Counted from the first letter of the stretch, positions 24,548-36,611 are shown. The stretch: DNA of 64,000 bases from Bubalus kerabau (GCF_029407905.1 NC_073627.1:131639697-131703696), one strand, 5' to 3'. A program made the numbers and translations. Notes: generated by a model from the sequence alone, not told the origin.

Positions 24548-26646
24548 CTACTACTACAGCAGCACTAGTTTTCTATAGTTATTATTAGAGCGTTTATTAC
24601 ACTGGCTTATTTTATAGTTAGTTAATGATGATGATACCTTTGCGTTTTATAGAACTTCATAACTAAGAGGTTTTGATCTATAAAAGTTTAGGAAAAACAG
24701 CGCTAAAAAATTTTTGTATACATTTGAGGTGGTTTTTTTTCTAAGGATTTCTCAGGCTGACAAAATTAAATAGTGATGGAGTCAAGATTTTTATTTAGGT
24801 CTCCTCTCTCCTAGTCTGGTGTTCTTATATCTTTACCACTCACCAACCTCTCTGGTAAATAGAAATGAGGAGTTAAAAAAGATCAGAGACAGATGAGTAT
24901 GAACTCATTACTCCAAGAAACTAAACTTTGACCCTGGTCACCCTCTGGACTTAGTACTCAGCCTATGACTGATTTTTCACTCAACAAGCATTCACTGAAA
25001 ACCATCTATCTACCTGTTTCTGTACTAAGTTGCTAAGAATTATGAGATGTATATAAATATATATAACTGAGATAAAATTTTTAATTTGTTTTCCAAAAGC
25101 TTTTTTTGTGATTCTGATGTGTCCAAAACTCTGATCACCTGGAGTGATCTAAAGTGCAGAATAATGTCTAGAGTTCAGAACAGTGCCTGTCAAATAGTTG
25201 GCACTCAACCTGTTGAATGAATCTGCATGGTCTACTGATTTCATGTTTCATATTTTATGGGAAGGCAGAGCTGAGGTAGCTTATGTTTACACTGCATATT
25301 ATTAAAGAACTGGACCTTGAGCCCAAGTATAATTACTCTTCTGTGTTTTAACCTCCACCCCTGTTTTGCAGCTTCTTTAAGTCACTTTAATTTAATCCTG
25401 CATATAACTGGTTTTTCTGACATGACAGACTTGCTCAGACATGACAAGTCTCAAAAGGCCCATAATTTCTGCCAACACATTAACTGAAATTGTCAGCAAA
25501 ATAAAGCCACGAAGAGCTAAATTTTACAAAATTAAGAAAATACTTTTACTTTAAAATAACCAATAATCCTTGTCAACGACAATCAAGCTCATGAACTGTA
25601 ATAAATTTATTTTATAAAAGAGAGTCACAGGGATTGGAGTTTCACTTTTTGTTAAAATCAGAAGAGGGCTTGGCTTACCCTTATGGTAGATATTAGCTGT
25701 AGCTAATTAACAGCTGCTCCCTTTAGATAGGTACATTTGCTCCAGTTTGCCGTGTTACTTATCACTCCCCATGTTTCTTGTACTTATTATCTCCCTTATC
25801 CTTGTAGGTTCAAGTTTGAAACTTTGATAGGACATCCTAAGTTTAGGATGCAAGTTTATGATCATTGATGAAACTCCTTTTTCCTTCCATCAGGTACTTG
25901 AGTTCTTCCTGCTCCTTTTCTGATATAATCCAAACTCTGCTTAAGCACTCTTATTATAGGGACTGTACTATTTTCCTATGCAGCTAATGCATTTCTAGAA
26001 GAGTCTATCAAACCATATCAAATGACCAGTCAGCAAAATTTTCCTTAATAAAACATGGTTTATCCTAATGGTGTGATTTCCAAGTTAAGTTCCTGAGGTC
26101 CAGATCTCTAACTAGGTATATTTCCGTGGTGGACACAAGAAGAGAACAAATAAAAATGCCTCCTTTTGTGGGCATGAAAGAAAGAATGAGGTACCTTCTA
26201 ATTTAGCACTTAAATCTAGGTAATTTTAACCTGACAAGTTTATATCATTATCTATTTTGTGACTTGGTCATCACCTTTAGTCCCAATATCAGTTCTAATA
26301 TTTAGTATTATGTGGAGTCAAATTACCTGTATTTACTTAGCCAGTCACTGTGCCTTTTGAACCCTGGGTCTAATGTTAAATACTTAGCTTTTTTTTTTTT
26401 TTCCCCTCAGCCCCTGATAAGCATCTTAGAAGCATCTAATCCTTTCATTTTACAGATGAGCAACTTGTACAGAAGTTCAGCTGATTTGCTCCTTATGTCT
26501 CTTCTAAAACTAGGACTGTATAGACATTTTGAATCCTGGTGAAGTGTTTCTAGTAAGCCGTAATTATAACATACCCATTTAGAACTGGTGAGATGGATTT
26601 CAGAAGTGTTTCCTACGGATATTTATTGGTTGCATCATCGTTTCAG
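24548..26646. other. INVS: INVS intron 1, no other gene seen
   Basis: Ordinary AT-rich intron. GAACAGTGCCTGTCAAATAG at about 25178 and the following GTTGAATGAAT fit an L2 3' end. A T run lies at 26389-26403. The intron closes with TGCATCATCGTTTCAG before the INVS ATG exon. Confidence 0.5.
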
Positions 26647-26670
26647 GTTGTTGCAGTTGTTGAGAAGACT

Positions 26671-26776
26671 ATGAACAGGTCAGAGAACTTGTTCTTTGCT
26701 GGTTCTTCATTAGCATCCCAAGTTCATGCTGCTGCTATTAATGGAGATAAGGGTGCTCTTCACAAGCTTATCGTAG
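26671..26776 (+). CDS. INVS: INVS (inversin) coding exon with start codon
   Basis: The ATG at 26671 opens MNRSENLFFAGSSLASQVHA and continues to LIV, 35 codons plus one base, then a GTAAGC donor at 26777. The remembered human inversin N-terminus (MNKSENLLFAGSSLASQVHA) is nearly identical. Inversin is a ciliary and nephronophthisis (NPHP2) protein of the inversin compartment, with about 15 ankyrin repeats, IQ motifs and D-boxes. It acts in left-right asymmetry and in switching between canonical and non-canonical Wnt signalling. The SQVHAAAINGDKGALHKLI stretch is the start of the first ankyrin repeat. The exon probably begins at 26647, after TTTCAG (alternatively at 26657 after TTGCAG), so 14-24 nt of 5' UTR precede the ATG. 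The exon ends in phase 1, which the next coding exon completes as GGG. An in-frame ATG at 26593 lies upstream of the acceptor and is intronic. LHK differs from the LQR I recall in human. Confidence 0.93.
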
Positions 26777-27020
26777 GTAAGCTCCAAGTTCCTCTTTAAG
26801 TACAGAAACTTGAAAAAATAACTCTTTGTCCTAAGGAAATTTGTTCATTTTGTTTTAATTTGCAGTTTGCTCACACGTTTTAGTGGAAATACATTATTGT
26901 TTATATTTGGCTTCAAGACTTGGACAAGAAAGAAATTAAGTCCTGAAACTTAAAACTGTGGTTTTTAGATTAGATGAAAAGTACTTGAGACATACCTGTG
27001 TATTTGGCATCAAATACACA

Positions 27021-27481
27021 TCCATCTAGTCATGGCTATGGTTTTTCCAGTGGTCATGTATGGATTTGAGAGATGGACTATAAAGAAAGCTGAGTGCCGA
27101 GGAATTGATGCTTTTGAACTGTGGTGTTGGAGAAGACTCTTGAGAGTCCTTTGGACTGCAAGGAGATCCAGCCAGTCCATCCTAAAGGAGATCAGTCCTG
27201 GGTGTTCATTGGAAGGACTGATGTTGAAGCTGAAACTCCAATACTTTGGCCACCTGATGTGAAGAGCTGACTCATTTGAAAAGACCCTGATGCTGGGAAA
27301 GATTGAAAGCAGGTGGAGAAGGGGATGACAGAGGATGAGATGGCTGGATAGCATCACTGACTCAATGGACATGGGTTAGGGTGGGCTCTGGCAGTTGGTG
27401 AGGGACAGGGAGGCCTGGTGTGCTGTGGTTTATGGTGTCGCAAAGAGTCGGACACTACTGAGCAACTGAACTGAACTGAAC
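27021..27481 (+). mobile_element. BovB LINE 3' fragment
   Basis: A 461-bp piece starts at the CTAGTCATGGCTATGG point (end of the RT frame, VFPVVMYGFERWTIKKAECR) and ends in GAACTGAACTGAACTAG. It lies 0.25 kb inside INVS intron 2 in the sense orientation. Confidence 0.93.
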
Positions 27482-27741
27482 TAGATAGGTACTCTAAGGT
27501 GCTGAGAGAATTAATTTGTCCTTTAATAATTCATCTGTTATTAGAGATCTCTGTAAGAACAGAGATCTGAAATGAGATATTAGATAATGACCTATAACAT
27601 TTAATATATTCCCAAAGTAATGTTTACAAATGATTTAAACTTCAGTGATTTTAAATTGATTAAATGTTCTTATCACTGATTCAACTGATTGAAGTTGATA
27701 GTGGTCATCCTGTCTTATATAGAAAGAAAGGTCCAACATGG

Positions 27742-27777
27742 AGGTTCTAGAAGAACTTCTAGAGAAGTTCTAGAGAA
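27742..27777. repeat. Triple TTCTAGA cluster
   Basis: TTCTAGA occurs at 27745, 27757 and 27768, spaced 12 and 11 bp. The first is in TTCTAGAA, a TTC-N2-GAA arrangement like a heat-shock element. The sequence to the right (CTGAGAATTTTCCAGGACTG) looks like an old L1 fragment, so the cluster may be repeat-derived. Confidence 0.6.
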
Positions 27778-28079
27778 TAAAGTCAACAGGAAAAAGACAG
27801 TGGCTGAGAATTTTCCAGGACTGCAAAAACCACAAATCTACATAGGCACAAGTTGTTAGTCCCAAAGAAAATAAATAATATAAAAATCTCTGTTATTTAT
27901 AATCTCAATACATACCACTAAATGTTTAGTGACATCGTGATTGACAACCTAGTCTTTAAAGTCAACACTACTTGAACCTCCATACCTATTCCTTTAGAAT
28001 GTATTTTCACTCTAAATGTCTCGTTTTTCCAGGAATTTCTACCCATGCACCCTAACTGATGACTAGTTTTTCTAGTCCT

Positions 28080-28880
28080 CAATATGACATAAATTTTGTC
28101 TTTGTTTCCTCTTTACATCTATTCTCTCTCCCTTTTTTTTACCTTCTACCCCCTTACCTTCTTCTCTGCTAAGCAAACTCCAACTCATCTTCAAGGACAA
28201 AGTTCTCTTAGCACATTCTCTGTAAAGATTTCTCTTCTCTGTCAGAGATGTGATCCTCACTTCATCTCAGCTATCTACATTCAGTTACTCTTCGAATTTG
28301 ACATCTTCTACCACCTCTGACTCTTTCACTCAGACACCCACCATTCAACTAAAACTCTTAGTTCCAGCTCATTTACTAATGAAAATGATAGTTTTCAGTG
28401 TCACAGAGTCCTCCAATCCATTATCTTTTCCACTTTTGACCATCATTATTCTGTCTTTCCTTTCCTTTCTATTCAGCCCTGATTCCACAGTCTATTATGA
28501 AAATCCTTCTCTTGGAAGAACTCCTTTTTCTTCTCACTTGTGACACCTGGCTGTTGCAATCCCAACTCTGGATGGACCTAATCCATCTACTTCTGTCAAG
28601 CCCTGAACAATTTAACCTGTCTGGAAGATTGGTAACACCTTAAATTCATGTCTCCCCACTTCAGAAAGGCACTCAAGACTCTCTGCTCATCATATTACAT
28701 TTCTCCATATGACTGTCCCATAGCTTTTTCCTCTACTGAAACTCTGACTACTGCCTTATCTCCCTCCCTCCCTTTCTTAGCTAATGCTTTATGCTTCTTA
28801 CTGAAAGTGAAAACACTAAATACGAACTCTCCCAACTTTCAGCCCAATATCTATGTCAGCCTACAGCTTCACCTATCTTC
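28080..28880 (+). mobile_element. Pyrimidine-rich old LINE sequence (possibly L2 ORF)
   Basis: C/T-rich sequence with open plus frames at 28096-28320 and 28250-28543. Phrases such as CCTTCTCTTGGAAGAACTCC before CACTTGTGACACC resemble the RT region of L2. Divergence is high and the assignment is tentative. It could also be another ancient LINE. Confidence 0.35.
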
Positions 28881-28883
28881 TTC

Positions 28884-29040
28884 TCTCTTCCTGCTGCTGC
28901 TGCTGCTGCTAAGTCACTTCAGTCGTGTCCGACTCTGTGCGACCCCATAGACGGCAGCCCACCAGGCTCCCCCGTCCCTGGGATTCTCCAGGCAAGAATA
29001 CTGGAGTGGGTTGCCATTTCCTTCTCCATCTCTTCCTGCT
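28884..29040 (-). mobile_element. Bov-A SINE monomer with 12-bp target duplication
   Basis: One Bov-A monomer in complement with a CTG-repeat tail. TCTCTTCCTGCT stands at 28884-28895 and 29029-29040. The repeat tail overlaps the duplicated target, which ends in GCT. Confidence 0.9.
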
Positions 29041-30109
29041 AAAACAGAGCAAATATCCCTTTCTGTCAAAGATAGTTTCTCCCTACGTCCTGTTTTCTCA
29101 GGGATCTTGTTTCATTTTTTTAACCTCGGATTACTACATCATCAACATTTTCCTCTATTCTAAATTCTTTTATCAACATTGAAGATAAACATGCTCTGTT
29201 AGCTCCATTATTTAAAAATCCCTTCTCTGCTCCTTCTAGGTATCCCCCTCTAGGTATTGCCATATTTGTCAGCCCTCCTTTGTGTAAACGAATGAGTACA
29301 TGGGCTAAACTGCTTTAACAGTGACCTAAATAAGATAGAGGTATATTTCATTCTCATAATAGAACAAAGGTAAGTGGGCAGTCTAGGGTGGAGAGACATC
29401 TCTGCTTTACAAAATCATCCAGGGATGTTGCTAGGGCTTTACTTTGCCATTCTCAACATGTGGCTTCCATCTTTGGGTCAAAGGCAGATTCTTTCGCTGT
29501 TGTCAGAGCCCAGCCAGCAGGAAGGGGGAAAGAGAGTGTGCAAGGTAGCAATTTGTCATCCTGGAAGTGGGTGGAGTTAGAGCCACGCCTAGGACAAAGA
29601 GCCTAAAAAAACTTTTCTCTCCCTGAATGGCATCACGTCTAGCTAAAACTCAGGGTACTCAGTTCCCAGAAATAAAGAATGAGAGAGTGGTATGGGGGCA
29701 ATTATCAACCTCTGTCATCAAAACCAAGCTTCTTGAGCCATCTGCACTCTTTATCCCCACATCTTTATCTCCATCTATATTTTACTGAAAGAAAAGAAAA
29801 TATACTTTCTTATTTTGAAATATATGTATAGAGAAGTCCATAGAACTTAAATGTTCAATTTAACGAATAAATATGAAGCAGAAGTGCATGTAGTCAACAT
29901 TAGGTCAGGGAACAGGACATTGTTCTTCCAGAAGCCCCAGTTCATTCTTCCTTCCCTCTTGGCATAATATGGTGTCTTGACGTTTATGTGATAATTATAT
30001 TGTAGTTTTGCCACCTAGTCATATTGTCTTACACTCTATAGTTTAGTTTTGCCTTTTTTGGACTTTTCTCCTAAATGTTCCATGTTTACTTGTACTAAAA
30101 ATTGTATAT
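29041..30109. other. INVS: INVS intron 2, no gene seen
   Basis: No exon found. About 29380-29600 (CATGTGGCTTCCATCTTTGG, then AGCCAGCAGGAAGGGGGAAA) looks like an old DNA-transposon or LTR relic that I cannot name. Two short overlapping plus frames there are not gene-like. Confidence 0.4.
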
Positions 30110-30640
30110 TCAGTTATATCACTTTCGAGCTCAAAACACTTGAATTGCTTCCCATTGTATTTGGAACAAAATTTTGAAACTATACCTCTTTCTCTCTCCA
30201 ACCTCACATTTCACCACTCTCTTCCTAGAAAAACCTGCCTTATTTTCATTTCTTAAATCTGTAAGCCCTTTTCCATCTCAAAGCTTTTGCCTAAAATACT
30301 ATTCTCCTCATTCTCTGTCTGGCTGACCTTTACTCATCCTTCAGATCTCATCACTGAGGTCACTTCTTCATAAAAGCCTGCTCTGCCCATTGAATCTCAG
30401 TGAAGTCTGTTCACTGTGTCCTTTCTTGGAACTCTTCAGTTTTCTTTCATAGAATTTATCTCAGGTCATAACTGTGTATGTGTATGTTTGACTATTTTAA
30501 TGTCTCTCTCCTCTCTAATTTAATAGCCTCCATGAGTATAGACTAGGTCTGTTGAAGTCATTGTTATACACACAAAATCCAGCACAGTGCTTGGCACATA
30601 GTAGGCACATGAGAAATGCTTGTTGAAGAAGTGATTGAAA
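30110..30640 (+). mobile_element. L2 LINE 3' region
   Basis: Typical L2 phrases appear in order: CATCCTTCAGATCTCATCAC, then CTCCATGAGTATAGACTAGG, then GCACAGTGCTTGGCACATAG and GAAATGCTTGTTGAAGAAGT at the end. It is an ancient mammalian repeat, much diverged. Confidence 0.65.
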
Positions 30641-31370
30641 ATTATTATCATTGTTTTAAGTATCTTTCCTCCCAATAAGTCTATAATCATTTAGAGGGCT
30701 GAGATTAAATCTGAATTGAGTTAAATTGAATTAAGAGACAAGTTAGGGCTAAATTTCATTGGAAAAAAGTTTTTAAGTCAGAACTCCTCAAGAAAACATA
30801 TTTTATAACTCTTTCATTATTTTAACATGAAATATAATTATCAAGGGGAACAAAGCATGCAGTATGTTGTAAATTAAAAATACTTAAATAGGCTCAATCA
30901 TACAAATTAATTGTTACCTAATAAAACTTGAAATATTTCTATAATTTTATATTTCCAAAGGAAAAAATTCCTTAAAAACAAAGAAGCAATCATGATATGA
31001 AACAAATACAGAACTGATAAATGTATTTATAAGTTAGTTCTGTGTATTTTATTGTGTTGTCTAAGGAATCCCTTACTCATTACTCACTTTGAGCTGTAAT
31101 ATTGTTCACCTTTTAAGAATTCTGCCATTTTTGTCTTCTATTCAAAGACAGTAATACCTTTGCTCTGTGGTATTTCCTAACATTTGTATATTCCCACCAA
31201 ATAATATGTTATTTTTTAGTATTAAGATACATCTTAAATTTCAGTGTATCTTATATGTTCTTTTATGTAGCATGAATGGTGATCTCTTAATTACATGCTG
31301 TTTCTCTTTTGTAAACTAGTAACATAGTACTACAGATGAATTATTTTTTTCCTTCAATCTTTGCTCACCA
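30641..31370. other. INVS: INVS intron 2, no gene seen
   Basis: AT-rich sequence with no repeat or exon that I can name. It leads into the X-box-like block at 31.4 kb. Confidence 0.4.
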
Positions 31371-31419
31371 ACTGCTCGATGAATTCATTCACTTTAGCAT
31401 TTTCTGTTTTCCCTTCTCT

Positions 31420-31465
31420 GTTTCCATGGAGAAGTGTGTCGTGATGTGTTTGACTCCATGGAAAC
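31420..31465. promoter_or_regulatory. X-box-like perfect inverted repeat in INVS intron 2
   Basis: GTTTCCATGGAG at 31420-31431 and its exact complement CTCCATGGAAAC at 31454-31465 form 12-bp arms around a 22-nt spacer. Each arm contains GTTTCCATGG or its complement, close to the RFX X-box (GTTGCCATGGCAAC). A CTAATTAAAT homeodomain-type core follows at about 31484. The surrounding 31.38-31.58 kb is complex, non-repeat sequence. RFX factors control many ciliary genes, so an intronic enhancer is possible; binding is inferred. Confidence 0.45.
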
Positions 31466-31849
31466 AGATGAGCATCTCTTTCTACATACACAGCTAATTA
31501 AATCGAACACTTTCTGTGCTGCCCATTGTCCTGGAGGAGGAGTGAAGAGGCTTTTCCTGAATGAGACATTATTTTAGTAGCAATTCTTAGTGTTTAACCT
31601 AATACAGTGGATTAATGTTTTAACATAGCTTATTACGTCCTAGATTCAGATGAATCAGGACTCAGTACTGGGCCCTAGAAACAAACATACATAGTAAAAT
31701 CCTTTCATGCTATGACTATCATTTATAGATGTGTAGATTTTTCTGTTAACATTAAGCTCAAATAATTTAATTGAATACCAGAGGTATTGTGGATAATATA
31801 TTTTAGTTGATTCATTGTAATACTGTATAGTGTAATATAGTAAAAAGGA

Positions 31850-32280
31850 TACAGATTTTAGAGACAGATAAACCTGAGATTTTAATTCTGGCCTTGTCTT
31901 TTTTTTTTAATTATGTAATCTATTTATTTGGCTGCACCGGGTCTTAGTTGCAGCTGCAGGACTTTGCTCTTTGTTGAGGCATGTGGGGTCTTTCAGTTGC
32001 CCAATTCTCATCGCAGCATGTGGGATCTAGTTCCTTGACCAAGGATGGAACCCAGACCCCCTGCATTGGAAACATGGAGTCTTAGCCACTGACTCACCAC
32101 GGCCCTGGCTTTGTTATTTATTAATTATATTACCTTGGCTTAAACCACTTAACCTTTTGAGCCTCTTTCCTCATCTGTAAACTATAGATTATAATACTGT
32201 GCCTGTGGGACAGTTAAATTAGATAAGGAATGTAAAATATCTAGCATCACACATGGCAGACAATAGATAGAAACTTGTTA
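31850..32280 (+). mobile_element. MIR SINE, split by a CHR-type SINE
   Basis: The 5' part (AGATAAACCTGAGATTTTAA) lies before 31898, and the 3' part (CTTGGCTTAAACCACTTAAC, then CCTCATCTGTAAACTATAG) resumes after 32103. The order gives relative age: MIR first, CHR-type insertion later. Confidence 0.7.
31899..32103 (-). mobile_element. CHR-2 type SINE inside a MIR
   Basis: Complement orientation: a T run at 31899-31908, then GGGTCTTAGTTGCAGCTGCA, ATGTGGGATCTAGTTCCTTG and the closing GAGTCTTAGCCACTGACTCA. The flanking bases are diverged and the target duplication is unclear. Confidence 0.8.
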
Positions 32281-32730
32281 TATCAGGTTGGACTTACAGT
32301 AAAATGATCAAATCTTGTGTAGTTTCAGAAATGTCTCAAAAAGAAAAATCTCTAAATGCTAACAAAGAATAATCCTTCTTTCTTTGTAAAAACCAAACAA
32401 AATAATTTGTAAATATTCACTGTGTGTAATGATGGATCCTGGCATCATTGCTAAAAGTGTTTGGGGTATTTGCAGTGGTAAGGTAGCCAGGCAGCACCAT
32501 TTCTGATTCTACTGTAACTTTTGTTGACCTGTCCATGCTCTGAACTTACATAAATCTCTCTGAATCGTTGTTTCTCTTTGTTTGTAACATCTCCCAACAC
32601 AGTAGTTAGGTGTGGCAGGGAGCCTCATAAGTCATAGAGCAGTGACATTATTTCAGGTTACTTTTTCCTTTACCCTGACTTTAAATGTTATGGTCATTAA
32701 AGGTTTTATAAATGGTTGCTTACATACATG
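32281..32730. other. INVS: INVS intron 2, no gene seen
   Basis: Ordinary intronic sequence with nothing recognised. Confidence 0.4.
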
Positions 32731-32943
32731 AAAGTGAAAATGTTAGTTGCTCAGTCATGTCTGACTCTTTGTGACCCCATGGACTGTAGCCTGCCAGGCT
32801 CCTCTGTCCATAGGATTCTCCAGGCAGGAATACTGGAGTGGGTAACCATTCCCTTCTCCAGGGGATCTTCCCAACTCAGGGATCAAACCTGTGTCTCCTA
32901 CATTGCAGGCAGATTCTTTACCATATGAGCCACCAGGAAAGCC
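32731..32943 (-). mobile_element. Bov-tA SINE
   Basis: Complement of a nearly complete unit, from AGTTGCTCAGTCATGTCTGA to GAGCCACCAGGAAAGCC. Similar TACA-rich sequence flanks it on both sides. Confidence 0.9.
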
Positions 32944-34435
32944 TACACATGTATATGTTTACAAATATAGGCATATGCATCTATACTACTAATAATAATA
33001 CAATTAGCCAACATTCATAAAGTTATGTTATATATGCACTGTCTTAAATGGTTTGTAACACGTGAACTCATTTAATAACAAAACACCACGAAGAGTTTGG
33101 GGTACTCTTACTTCCCTCATTTTATAGGTCAGGATACTGAGATGTGGAGAGATTAAGTAACTTGTCTAATAAAGAACAGAACTGAGATTGAAGCCTGCAA
33201 GACTGATTGTAAAGTCCATGCTTTTAAATACTAAACTATAGGGCCTCCATGTGTAGGTAGATATATCTACCTATACACGCACATTCTTGTGTATAAGTAC
33301 GTAGAGAAAGACAGACATAAGAGGAAGACAAGAAAGTTGCTGAGTTCTAAACCTTGACTCATGAAATTCTTGGTTATCTAGTTTGGACTTTTCTGAACAT
33401 TTTTGTGCTATGAGCTCTTTTGGCAATCTGGTGAATTTTGTGAACCCCTTTCTCAGAAACATGTATTTTAAGACCTTAAATATTACTTAATAAGAATCCA
33501 AAGAAAATCAGCTGTATCAAAATACATTTATCAAAGTATTTTAAAATTATGATGTAGCAATATACTTACATTCATTTTTAACCAAATAAATAGCAAGATC
33601 TAGTGGCAGATGTAGCAACCATGAAAATTTGAAAATAGCAATGAGTGTAAATACTATTTTAAGATAGCTCAACAATGATAATGAGATAATATGTAAAAAT
33701 ATTTTGTAAAATCTCAGGTGCCCTCAAAATATATGTCCCTCCCATGTTGTTATTCTCATTTTATATCAGGACACTCAGCAGTTAAGCAGTTTAGTTGCAT
33801 AGCTAATAACTACACAGTTGAAACTCAAACCAAGTCATTGGATTATGGATCCTATCTTCTTTCCATTGTTCCCATGTGGCTTCTATAAAAATAAGCAGAT
33901 AGTTTTTAAATCACCACAAATGTCTTCCCAAGATTGTGACAATCTGGAAGATATGAAGTAAAAAGCAGGTGAAAGGAGATAAATGCATCTTTAATGCCAC
34001 ACAAAGGTAGCATTTTAGAACAAGCAAATAAGATATCTATAGAGAAGGCTGAATTCACCTGTGTGGGACGGTATGACACCATGGCTATGGTGCAGAGTGG
34101 CACAACTGTCACTACATGTAACAGGCAGTGCCTCTAAACGCTGGAGTTGGAGCTCTGGCTTCTGCACGTACCAGTCTGTACAGAGACTCTCCTGTTTCAG
34201 CTAGCCTTAAAATAACCGACTGCAGCAGAGCAGTGGGTTTCCAGCCATGGTTCCAGCTCAGCTTCCTGAACTGTGTATAGACTGAGCACATGCAGAATGC
34301 CAGCCACAGTTGGTGGTGGATTAGAGGCTACCTCCACAGTTGCCAGAATAATGAAAACGGCACAGCACACTAGCCAGCTGCATCCTATATTAGCTGTCCC
34401 TGATAGGAATGCAAATTTAAGTGACTGCTCTCCAG
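32944..34435. other. INVS: INVS intron 2, no gene seen
   Basis: No exon. Fragments near 33080-33240 (ATTTTATAGGTCAGGATACTGAG) and 33750-33840 resemble old MIR or L2-class sequence. A 98-codon frame from 34273 runs into the next SINE and is not a gene. Confidence 0.4.
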
Positions 34436-34567
34436 TGAATACTGCCGCTGCTAAGTCGCTTCAGTCGTGTCCGACTCTATGTGACCCCGTAGGTGGCAGT
34501 CCACCAGGCTCCCCCATCCATGGGATTTTCCAAGCAAGAGTACTGGAGTGGGTTGCCATTGAATACT
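34436..34567 (-). mobile_element. Bov-A SINE monomer with 8-bp target duplication
   Basis: One complement Bov-A monomer (GCTAAGTCGCTTCAGTCGTG to GGAGTGGGTTGCCAT) lies between TGAATACT copies at 34436-34443 and 34560-34567. The CTG tail is short here. Confidence 0.88.
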
Positions 34568-35416
34568 AGTTTACATCATAAGCCCTTCATTTGTACAACA
34601 TGTTGCAGTTACCAAACACTTCCAAACAATGAATCATCTCATTTGTTCATCAGAAGAAGCTGTGGTGGAGACTGGACAGGTATTAGCTGAATGTTGTAAC
34701 CAAGGAAATGAAGGAAAGGAGTAGGGTAGCTAGATAAAAGAACAGGCCTTTCTCAGCTACTCTCATTTAGCAGGAAGCTCAGAACCTAATGGGCTGCTCA
34801 CCACTTGGAAACTAGCCATAGAGCCACTATCCCCTTAAAGCAACTTGAAACAGGACCCAGGTGAGGAGGCTAAGGGCTGCTTTTTCTAGTCATACTAAGG
34901 GATGCATGCTTTCAGCTGCCTCAGATGCAGAAATGTTCCTTATAGGCACAGCATATTGGATGGTGATGACACAACCAATTAAATCTTCCCTATTGCAAAG
35001 TACAACTATCAGTGACACAAAACCAGAGTATGTCAGGGGTTGAAGAGAAGCCTTGAAGTTTCCCTGTATCTTACACCCAACTTTCTAAGAGTGAAGCGGC
35101 TGCCCTGGGATGCAGAGTGACCTGTTGACCCTGTGGTTCTGACTCCACTTTGGCCCCGAGAAATCTAATCAGTCAGGATTACCCCAATGTGTGCTGATTG
35201 CCTCCATTTCTCACGTTCATTCTTATGACCACTGGTCCTGAATCCTCTCCCTTATTCAAACTTCTGAGGAAGGATGCTACTCTAGGAGGAAATTATTACA
35301 TGAATTAGCATTATCTTGCTAACAGTAAGTACTACTGTCTTTGCTTAATACTAACAAATAAGATGCGGATTGAGAGTGTCTGTCAATTATGAAATACAAT
35401 AAGCTAGAGTCTAGCA
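34568..35416. other. INVS: INVS intron 2, no gene seen
   Basis: Mostly unassigned sequence of moderate complexity between a SINE and a BovB. The 60-codon frame at 34861 has no recognisable features. Confidence 0.4.
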
Positions 35417-35855
35417 TTTTTTCCAGTAGTCATGTATGGATGTGAGAGTTGGACTATATAGAAAGCTGAGCACCAAAGAATTGATGCTTTTAAACTGTGG
35501 TGTTGGAGAAGACTCTTGAGAGTCCCTGGGACTGCAAGGAGATCCAACCAGTCCATCCTAAAGGAGGTCAGTCCTGAATATTCATTGGAAGGACTGATGC
35601 TGAAGCTGAAACTCCAGTACTTTGGGTACCTGATGTGAAGAACTGACTCATTTGAAAAGACCCTGATGCTGGGAAAGATTGAAGGCAGGAGGAGAAAGGG
35701 ACAACAGAGGATGAGATGGTTGGATGGCATCACCGACTCAATGAACATGAGTTTGAGTAAGCTCCGGGAGTTGGTGATGGACAGGGAGGCCTGGCGTGCT
35801 GCAGTCCATGGGGTCACATAGAGTCAGACACGACTGAGTAACTGAACTGAACTGA
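35417..35855 (+). mobile_element. BovB LINE 3' fragment
   Basis: About 440 bp, starting at TTTTTCCAGTAGTCATG (end of the RT reading frame) and ending GTAACTGAACTGAACTGA. It starts at nearly the same BovB position as the copy at 27.0 kb, a common short-truncation length here. Confidence 0.92.
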
Positions 35856-36164
35856 TTCTCTGTGTCATTTTTCACTCTAGAAGGACTCAAATGATAAAAG
35901 GAACACGCTCTACCTGTAATACATTTCAGTTCTGTTAATGAATTTGGGTTTAAATGAGTCCATATCTATAAATGCAGTGATAGAATCTCTGGAATCTTCT
36001 GGATTAGATATTGGAGGTCTTTGTATAGAGAATAATACCTAGCACTGAGTGACCACTCAGAAGACTTATGCTTAGGGGTTTCTATTATCAGATACGTTGA
36101 GTCAAATTCAAAACTTACCTCCATCTTCAAAACCAAGATTCTGAAACAGAACAAAAACCTGCCT

Positions 36165-36361
36165 CTTCCAGGAGTTGGGCTTCCCTGGTGGCTCAGCTGG
36201 TAAAGAATCTGCCTGCAGTGTGGGAGACCTGGGTTCGATCCCTGAGTTGGGAAAATCCCCACTCCAGCATCTTGGCCTGGAGAAGTCCATGGACTATACA
36301 GTCCATGGGATCGCAAAGAGTCAAACATGACTGAATGACTTACACTTCACTTCCAGGAGTT
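36165..36361 (+). mobile_element. Bov-tA SINE, internally deleted, 12-bp target duplication
   Basis: GGGCTTCCCTGGTGGCTCAG through CTGAATGACTTACACTTCA, with about 25 bp of the usual middle (the AAGATCCCCTGGAGAAGGG part) missing after GTTGGGAAAATCCCC. CTTCCAGGAGTT flanks it at 36165-36176 and 36350-36361. Confidence 0.92.
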
Positions 36362-36374
36362 AGTGTACATGAAC

Positions 36375-36611
36375 TGAGTATTTTGTAGTGAGTGATGTGA
36401 AGTCACTCAGTCGTGCCTGACTCTTTGCAACCCCGTGGTCTGTAGCCTATCAGGCTTCTCCGTCCATGGGATTTTCCAAGCAAGAGTACTGGAGTGAGTT
36501 GCCATTTCCTTCTTCAGGGGATCTTCCCGACCCAGGGATCAAACCCAGGTCTCCCGCATTGTAGGCAGACACTTTACTATCTGTACCACCAGGGAAGATG
36601 AGTATTTTGTA
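36375..36611 (-). mobile_element. Bov-tA SINE with 13-bp target duplication
   Basis: Complement unit next to the previous SINE and in opposite orientation. TGAGTATTTTGTA repeats at 36375-36387 and 36599-36611. Confidence 0.92.

Noticed and set aside
26593..26670. In-frame ATG 78 bases upstream of the INVS start, giving a 26-residue extension
   Set aside because: It lies before the splice acceptor (TTTCAG at 26641-26646), and the known inversin N-terminus starts at MN-SENL. An alternative start in retained intron cannot be excluded but is not supported.
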